64,000 nucleotides of DNA from Ectobius pallidus. Its lineage: Eukaryota; Arthropoda; Insecta; Blattodea; Ectobiidae. The DNA lies in contig CAXKWD010000005.1 of assembly GCA_964059195.1 (NCBI GenBank), positions 141,199,686 through 141,263,685 of the forward strand, written 5' to 3'. Made by a program: the position numbers and the translations under genes. The notes beneath the pieces are model-generated. The model saw only the letters and a list, made by a program, of their open reading frames with translations. It was not told the origin of the DNA and made no database searches. Shown piece by piece: positions 57,768-64,000 of the stretch. Each line of letters begins with the position of its first letter. The stretch's first letter is position 1.

Positions 57768-58000
57768 ACATATGTTGGAAGTGTCGTCCTTCCTGTGTTA
57801 TACAGGCATTGTATCTGGAAACCACATTCTTAAAGATAAGGTTTATCGAACAAATCCTCACACATTGGAGGAGCTGAAAGAAAACATTACGAATTAAATT
57901 AGGGGCATTACAGTGGAAAAACTCACTCCCGCCAGCCAGAATGTGGTTTCCAGATATAATGCCTGTATAACACAGGAAGGACGACACTTCCAACATATGT
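57768..58000. repeat. inverted duplication of a transposase tail
   Basis: 57768-57830 is the inverted copy of 57938-58000 (63 bp, a few mismatches), both ending in ACATATGT. The 107-bp spacer continues the coding sense of the right arm. Confidence 0.8.
57838..57999 (+). pseudogene. C-terminal scrap of mariner/Tc1-type transposase
   Basis: Reads KVYRTNPHTLEELKENI, then an in-frame stop near 57894, then IRGITVEKL, VVSRYNACITQEGRHFQHM. A VYxTxPxxLEELKxxI block followed by I..IT...L and a C...GxHxxHx end is the usual tail of this family (family knowledge). It is truncated on the right by the hAT insertion at 58001. Confidence 0.7.
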
Positions 58001-58426
58001 CATAGGCGTAACCAGGCCGACCATATGGGGGGGTTATAAAATTCAGGAAGAGGGGGGTCCGGGGGTCCTCCCCCGGAAAATTTTAAAAATGAAGATGCAA
58101 AATAACGAGTTTTAAGCTTCCGGGGCCTTCCCCGGAAAATTTTAAAAATTAAGACGCAAAATAACGAGTTTTAAGCTTCCGGGGGTTCGCCCCCGGAAAA
58201 TTTTAAAAATTAAGACGCAAAATAACGAGTTTTAAGCTTCCGGGGGTACTCCCCCGGAAAATTTTAAAAATCAAGACGCAAAATAACGAGTTTTAAGCTT
58301 CCCACGCTTTATACTTGTATTAAGTAATTTATGGGCAGACTTTAAAAAATTATACAATTTTCCTTTTTTTAATCAATGGGGGGGGGGTTCAAACCCCCAA
58401 ACCCCCCCCCCCTCGGTGCGCCTATG
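58001..58426. mobile_element. hAT-type MITE with internal tandem array
   Basis: Ends CATAGGCGTAACC and GGTGCGCCTATG. Perfect 8-bp duplication ACATATGT (57993-58000 and 58427-58434), itself palindromic. Subterminal G/C runs (GGGGGGG, CCCCCCCCC) mirror each other. Related in plan to 15248-16081. Confidence 0.82.
58059..58300 (+). repeat. four tandem units of about 61 bp
   Basis: Units begin CCGGGG..., contain CCCCGGAAAATTTTAAAAAT and end AACGAGTTTTAAGCTT. The first differs most, the others mainly in the GC-rich head. Confidence 0.92.
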
Positions 58427-58434
58427 ACATATGT

Positions 58435-59313
58435 TATAAGGTAAGATATGTAATACTTTATATAGCCTACACTCTAAGCAGGGAAGCCGCGCGCGCGCCG
58501 CACGCGGCTAATGCGGACTCCGTATCGGAGAGTGAAAACACCGGTCGCCCCGTCTCAACTTATAATAAAGACCCTGTACTTTCAGAGGCAGATGTTTCTT
58601 ATCAGGCAGAACATTGTTGAAAGCTAAATTAAGAAGAATGTGGGAGAGAAGCAAATATTGTAATTTATTGAATCATAAAATACAGTAAACTAATCATAAG
58701 TGGCTTTAAAGTAAGCAGAATAGCACATCTATTTTTATTTTATTTTAACAGTATCCTTTTAATCGAGCCATTATCTCTTTATTTCCTACAGTATAATTTT
58801 CCTCTTTCAGACTTAATTTTTCCTTTTAGTAGCTATAAATGTCACCTTCCTTGCATCTTAAGCGGGATGAAAGAAGACTCCAGTGCAGAAATGTAAGAAT
58901 CCTTTTCAACTGCATTCTTACTGCCGCAAACTCGTTTTGTTTCTCTTAAATGTATTCATTATTCTCTTTATTCTAGGAAGCAAACTTCGTAAAATTACTG
59001 CAAAGAGAATGTCAACTACACTAATTTCAACTTTTCTGTGTGTTTCCTCCACTCGATTCATTAACTTCTGAATATTGCATGATCGTATCCAAACTACGGT
59101 AATCTTATTGCACGGTTACAAATAAATAGATCCCTTTCAACTTTTTGATCGCGAAATGTGCCATGTAGAAGACAATAAAAATGGATTCAGGGTCTAGATC
59201 TAGAAGTATGCAGTAGGGCTACTGCTTAGAGATTATAAAGTAGAAAATAATACACGGCCAACTATAGATTACACTTCATAATTTATTGATTATGAGTATT
59301 AAAACAAGCCATT

Positions 59314-59315
<2 letters not shown>
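58435..59315. other. no gene; short GC-rich patch
   Basis: A CG-rich stretch (GCGCGCGCGCCGCACGCGGC, 58488-58507) stands out in AT-rich DNA. No gene was recognised. Confidence 0.45.
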
Positions 59316-59319
<4 letters not shown>

Positions 59320-59368
<49 letters not shown>

Positions 59369-59386
59369 GGTATATATATATATATA
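59320..59386. repeat. (TA)n microsatellite
   Basis: Interrupted once by CCGG at 59367-59370, so the tract is nearly palindromic around ACCGGT. Confidence 0.95.
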
Positions 59387-59387
59387 C

Positions 59388-59500
59388 ACGAGGGAGAATC
59401 AAATGAAAACCGCAATTAATTTTTTCTACTATTTTACTGCAGGAAGAATGTTTGCTTGTACATTATTTTCTACATAGTCCCCTCCCAGTTCAATGCACTA
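59388..59500 (-). mobile_element. mariner 3' end fragment in TA repeat
   Basis: ACGAGGGAGAATCAAATGAA is a mariner-type end. The minus strand then encodes CIELGGDYVENNVQANIL before a stop, the usual transposase tail. The rest of the element is absent. Confidence 0.65.
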
Positions 59501-61129
59501 ATTTGAAGATCACGACTTACATAAGAGACACTCGCTGCGTGTCCCACAGAAGACAGTTCAGTGACAGTGTTTTTATAAGATTTTACGAATTTTATCTTAT
59601 TTTATAAATGTGACGAAATGCAGTTTTTATTTTAACTATTGGAACTCCAAGCCAGCAAAAGATACCCTGAAGATGGTATAAAGGCACCGAAAGGCCTAGG
59701 CAGCAATCACAAAATTATATAATAGTTGAGCATCTGGTATCATATTTATTTTATTTCACTGTCTCTACAGATTAGCTGGTGTGTGATTGAAAAGTCACTG
59801 TAGCCAACTTTAACGAAGTAAAAGCTACTTTCTTTGTCATTCACTCTGGATATCGTACAACCATGTTTCTTGCACGGTTTCTAACGAAAGAATAATCACT
59901 TCTTCTCATGATGGATAAGGGCTGTTAATTTCAGCGTGAAATTTGCCTTTCAAATGTTGGCTGAAGCGGGGATTTGAAATTGGGTCACTTTAATGGGCTC
60001 ACGAATCTGCATCCAGGCTTCATATTTAATTCACAGCTCCCAGACTGCCTGTCCAGAGCTGTCCGAACGACATCATTTCTCTAGGCTACAAAAAACACAC
60101 AATGCTTGCCAGTCCATTACTCAAAACTTTTTACACATATTTACTGCAGAGCTTTATTAGCATGCTGCAGGGTTTTCAACCGCAGACTAATCATCCAGTG
60201 TCAACTGTACTGAATTAATTCAATGGTTAAAAGATTACCAATGCAGCAACTGAGATCTAATTGATCTCTTAATATGGACGCGTTCTGAAGGAACGGTATT
60301 TGCAAAGAGAAAAACTGAAGTTAACTCTACAAACAGAATGCACAAAATGTATTTTTTCTCAGCTGCTGTGAGTACAAGTACCGTACAGTGCAAGGAAAAT
60401 TTCCGATGCTTCTGGTTTCTTCTAGTGTTTTTCGGGTTTTTTTTTTTTTTTTGCATTGAATTTCCTTATCTTTTGTGTTCCATACCAGCCGTGGGTGAGC
60501 CAATCTCTTATTAGTTTCAGTTCAAGCCCTATCACATGCATTAGCCTATGAACAACGCTCAGGCCTAGATGAGTGGTGAAAGGGGATGGAGTTTAATTTG
60601 AGTGGCTGAAGACGCGGGCCACAACGAATACCTAGACGAGTCCGAGCCGTTATTGGTTTGATGTCAAAAGGAAAATTAACCTATGAACACAGGTCGGTTT
60701 CAGGTTCAGGAGCGAAGGATTGGGGAGAATAAGACTCACATTAAGTAGAGGGTTGGATGAAATTGCCTTGTAAATGGTGTCTTCTATATTATACGTACAG
60801 TCATTTGAAATTGGACAACAAACAGAAAGTTATTTCCGTTGTTGAACAATATTAACGTTAATTGTGAATTTATTATGCTTTCTCAACGAATCTAGAAGCT
60901 CCTAGCCGTATCCACCATCGCGAAGAAAAGGGGAATAACAGGGGTGGGGAGTGGGCATGGTGGAGCCGCTCTAAAATTTTCTTACTGATATGAACCAGTG
61001 AGCATCATATCGGAAAAATTCCGTGCACTCAACTGTACATTTCACAACCTCAGTAAAACTTTTTTTTAAGTGTGCTTTAGAGACCTCAAACAGAATTTGG
61101 GACATTGCCGTGATATAGTAGAGTTTAAT

Positions 61130-61130
<1 letters not shown>
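59501..61130. other. no gene recognised
   Basis: Mixed sequence with poly-T runs near 60435 and 61063. Short frames only. Confidence 0.45.

Positions 61131-61201
<71 letters not shown>
61131..61201. repeat. (AAT)n microsatellite
   Basis: An uninterrupted run of about 23 AAT units. Confidence 0.97.
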
Positions 61202-61324
61202 GTAACGCAATTTACCGAAGATCATGTCTTATTTAACGCTACAGATAAAAAATCTAATAACGTAGCTGCCTGATAGTCGCAATCAATAAAACAATCCACA
61301 AGATCATACAATATATTAATATAC

Positions 61325-61735
<411 letters not shown>

Positions 61736-62378
61736 CTGCTAATATTGTCTTCATCACTATCATAAAGTTTGACATCAACTCATCAACATCGCTATTATTA
61801 TTATCATTATTATTATTGCTGTTATTTACAGAAAAAGAACAAAGGAAATCGTCATTTATTTTACCCATACATTAAAAGCGGCACAAACAAATGGAAAATA
61901 TACAGTAGCACAATAATAATTATTTCACATGGAACAATCCAAAACAAAGAAAATAGGGAGGAATGAGCTCCCATCTGGCGAGTGTTTCAGTAACAAGTTT
62001 CTCACCTGCAGTTAATTAAGCACTTGTCAGGACTGTGTGACGTGGATCTGAATTAAATTTCCCTCAACAAGCAAAAACTTACCTCGACTGAAGCTGGCAG
62101 CTCTCATACTATCAACAGTAATGTTCTCTACAATTTTCCCCTTTTTTCCACTTCGTAATACAAAATTCGTACGTATTTCCTAACGATTTCCCTGTCTACA
62201 GTCAAACCTACAAAACCGCAGAAAATATAGAGCGAAAAGAATTATTAAACTTTGCATATAGGCCTATGATGGATGCCTACGGGAAAATATTTCTTCCATT
62301 GCCATGTTAGAGAAAACAATGTCCTTAGGCTCTCTGTTTATCTCGCAAACTCAAACCTGAGAGACATTCGCTCTAAGA
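61736..62378. other. no gene recognised
   Basis: ATT-rich start, then unremarkable sequence. Confidence 0.45.
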
Positions 62379-63040
62379 CAGTGGTTCCCAACCTGGGGGT
62401 GCACCCCTAGAGAGTCGTTTAACAGTCTGGGGGGGGGGCGCAGAACGATTTTCAATTAATAAGATTTTTCTATCCCTTTGCTGTAAACATTGATATACTG
62501 TCAGAAAGTCTGCAAGAAGAAGCTAAAAAACTGAAGTGTGATTCAAAAGCAAAAGATAATTTTAAAACTTCAGATGCGAGGTCTTTTGGATAAATCATCT
62601 TTCATTTTATCCTCAAATAGAAAGAGTTGGGATGCCCGTAATTATGTCATTTTAGACCACTTTGTGCGAGTCAGAATTCTTAACTTTGTATTGATAACAA
62701 AACAGCGTTGTCGGCTAGATGTCGCGCTGATCTCCGTTGAGTTGTCAAATTTGAGATTAGAGATTAGAGATTTAATAAGGCAAATAGTGTCAAACATCTC
62801 ACATAGACATAATAATAGTGACTTAATTACTAGACTAGTTCATAAACATTGTGACTTTATTACTTTCATTAGGTGATTTAATATTATGTTTGTATATATG
62901 TGTGTTTATTTAAACATGTTGTGCTTGTTACGTTGTCTTAGTATAGCCTATAATACATTCTTCCCAACAAGACACTGATAAATAGTAGGGGGCGTAGTGA
63001 CTTGCCACATTTCAAAAGGGGGCGTCGAAAGGATAAGGTG
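62379..63040 (+). mobile_element. Charlie/ZBED-type hAT relic
   Basis: Left end CAGTGGTTCCCAACCTGGGG, typical of Charlie-like hATs. Near the right, CAAAAGGGGGCGTCG resembles the opposite subterminal region, but the final inverted end is missing. It contains a broken transposase tail. Confidence 0.72.
62468..62876 (+). pseudogene. hAT transposase C-terminal relic (ZBED-like)
   Basis: One frame from 62468 reads YPFAVNIDILSESLQEEAKK then LKCDSKAKDNFKT, and stops. After a frameshift, 62691 onward reads LITKQRCRLDVALISVELSN. NPFxxxxxxLxxxLQEEL...DxxxKxxF and IKTKxRxRLDVxxDLRxxLS are the consecutive parts of the hAT dimerisation region in ZBED-like proteins (family knowledge). The zinc finger and catalytic core are gone. 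It is not functional. Confidence 0.72.
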
Positions 63041-63483
63041 GAATTTCTCTAAGAAAATCTATTCTGACGTAAGAACGCTGTTCACATTCAATCTGTACGG
63101 CGTCTGCCCAGCGGACAACTCAAAATTGTATCCCCCTGTACGCATAAAAGTGCTATCAAATGTCCATACAGATATGGAAATGCAAATGAACTCCACAGGG
63201 AGTTGGTAGAAACTTTGAAAACAAGGACTTTCCGTCCCGAAATTCGAAGGTTTATAGGCTAGGCTATGTGTGCTTTCATGCTTCCAATTATTGCAATACA
63301 GTACAGTGGCACGATGCCATCGTGTATGCATGTCTATGGATGTCTGCTCCCTACTCTATCCTACATCTAGTACACATATAATGCGCATACATACATTCCA
63401 TGCCCTGTCCTTTCATTTGTATTTTCAAAATGATCCCTCTTTTTCAAAGAATAAAAAAGTTATCACGACTTTTCCCCTCCCTC

Positions 63484-63484
<1 letters not shown>
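63041..63484. other. no gene recognised
   Basis: Short overlapping frames on both strands without recognisable motifs. Confidence 0.4.
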
Positions 63485-63539
<55 letters not shown>

Positions 63540-63540
63540 T
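63485..63540. repeat. (ATT)n microsatellite
   Basis: About 18 units. The poly-Tyr frame across it is an artefact. Confidence 0.97.
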
Positions 63541-64000
63541 ACTATTAATTTATTATTAAGATAGCTATCAATACTAATTTACTATCACTGTTAGTAGTAG
63601 TATTATTAATAAATAAGTGTTATTCTCACTTCAGATCTTACTACTTCTCTTTCATTCAGTGACATTATTAGGTTTTCTCTTATGGTATTGTAATATCGAA
63701 AGTAGCACCGGAGTTGTTACGCGGGCCATGTCCCCCAAACATCCAGATGTACGGTATTAGGCCTATATCTTAGATACCGTGGTTACAATTAATGTTCTTG
63801 TTCGTTGGCGAAGATATAGTACGTTGAAATCGGACGAAACTCTCGTAAATGCTTGCATATAGTGAATTCAATGCTAAGGTGTACCTACCGGATCCGATGT
63901 TTACATCATCACGAAGCATTTACATATCTGTACAACTAACGACCTATCTTCCAGGCGGACTAATCACGGCAACATTATCTGCCAGAGTCAACAGTGATGA
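63541..64000. other. no gene recognised
   Basis: Unremarkable AT-rich sequence to the window end, with one TAGGCCTA at 63758. Confidence 0.4.

Overview
The window is AT-rich eukaryotic DNA with no intact protein-coding host gene that I can support. It is packed with nested transposable elements, tRNA-derived SINEs, foldback elements and microsatellites. This composition, together with DUF4817-type mariner transposase fragments, HINE-like and Helitron ends, and several tRNA-derived SINE families, points to the large, repeat-rich genome of an insect. A cockroach or another polyneopteran is my best guess, and that is inference only. Most open reading frames come from SINEs, microsatellites or dead transposases.

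Layout. 0-5 kb: an 18-bp palindrome with an RFX-type X-box core, a possible small exon, a SINE, and a non-LTR reverse transcriptase tail interrupted by a foldback element. 6.8-7.9 kb: a second, larger foldback carrying two other elements. 8-20 kb: SINE families A and B, a TTAA-flanked foldback, a hAT-type element with a perfect 8-bp target duplication, a MULE transposase relic, and a Helitron sitting precisely inside another element. 21-23 kb: a second hAT-type element. 23.2-29.6 kb: a 6.4-kb non-autonomous LTR retrotransposon whose LTRs are nearly identical for 1.68 kb and then differ abruptly. 30-36 kb: a mariner relic, SINEs and unclassified repeats. 37.3-42.5 kb: a P-element-like transposon relic with two copies of a spliced THAP exon pair, one intron hit by a SINE, and a HINE-like element with an A-rich satellite core inserted in the internal copy. 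46-47 kb: a mariner derivative containing a processed retrocopy. 49.7-50.3 kb: six tandem 92-94-bp monomers. 51-55 kb: SINEs, dead non-LTR tails and a second HINE-like copy. 55.8-58.4 kb: a third foldback carrying a DUF4817 mariner derivative, then a duplicated transposase tail and a hAT MITE with a 61-bp tandem array. 61-63 kb: very long trinucleotide tracts and a dead ZBED/Charlie-type hAT.

No genes work together as a pathway here. The interest lies in the record of nested insertions, in the asymmetric LTR element, in the satellite-bearing HINE-like family, in the THAP/P-like relic, and in a strongly over-represented palindromic octamer (TAGGCCTA). All element classes were assigned by eye from terminal structure, target duplications and residual protein motifs; no database search was possible.
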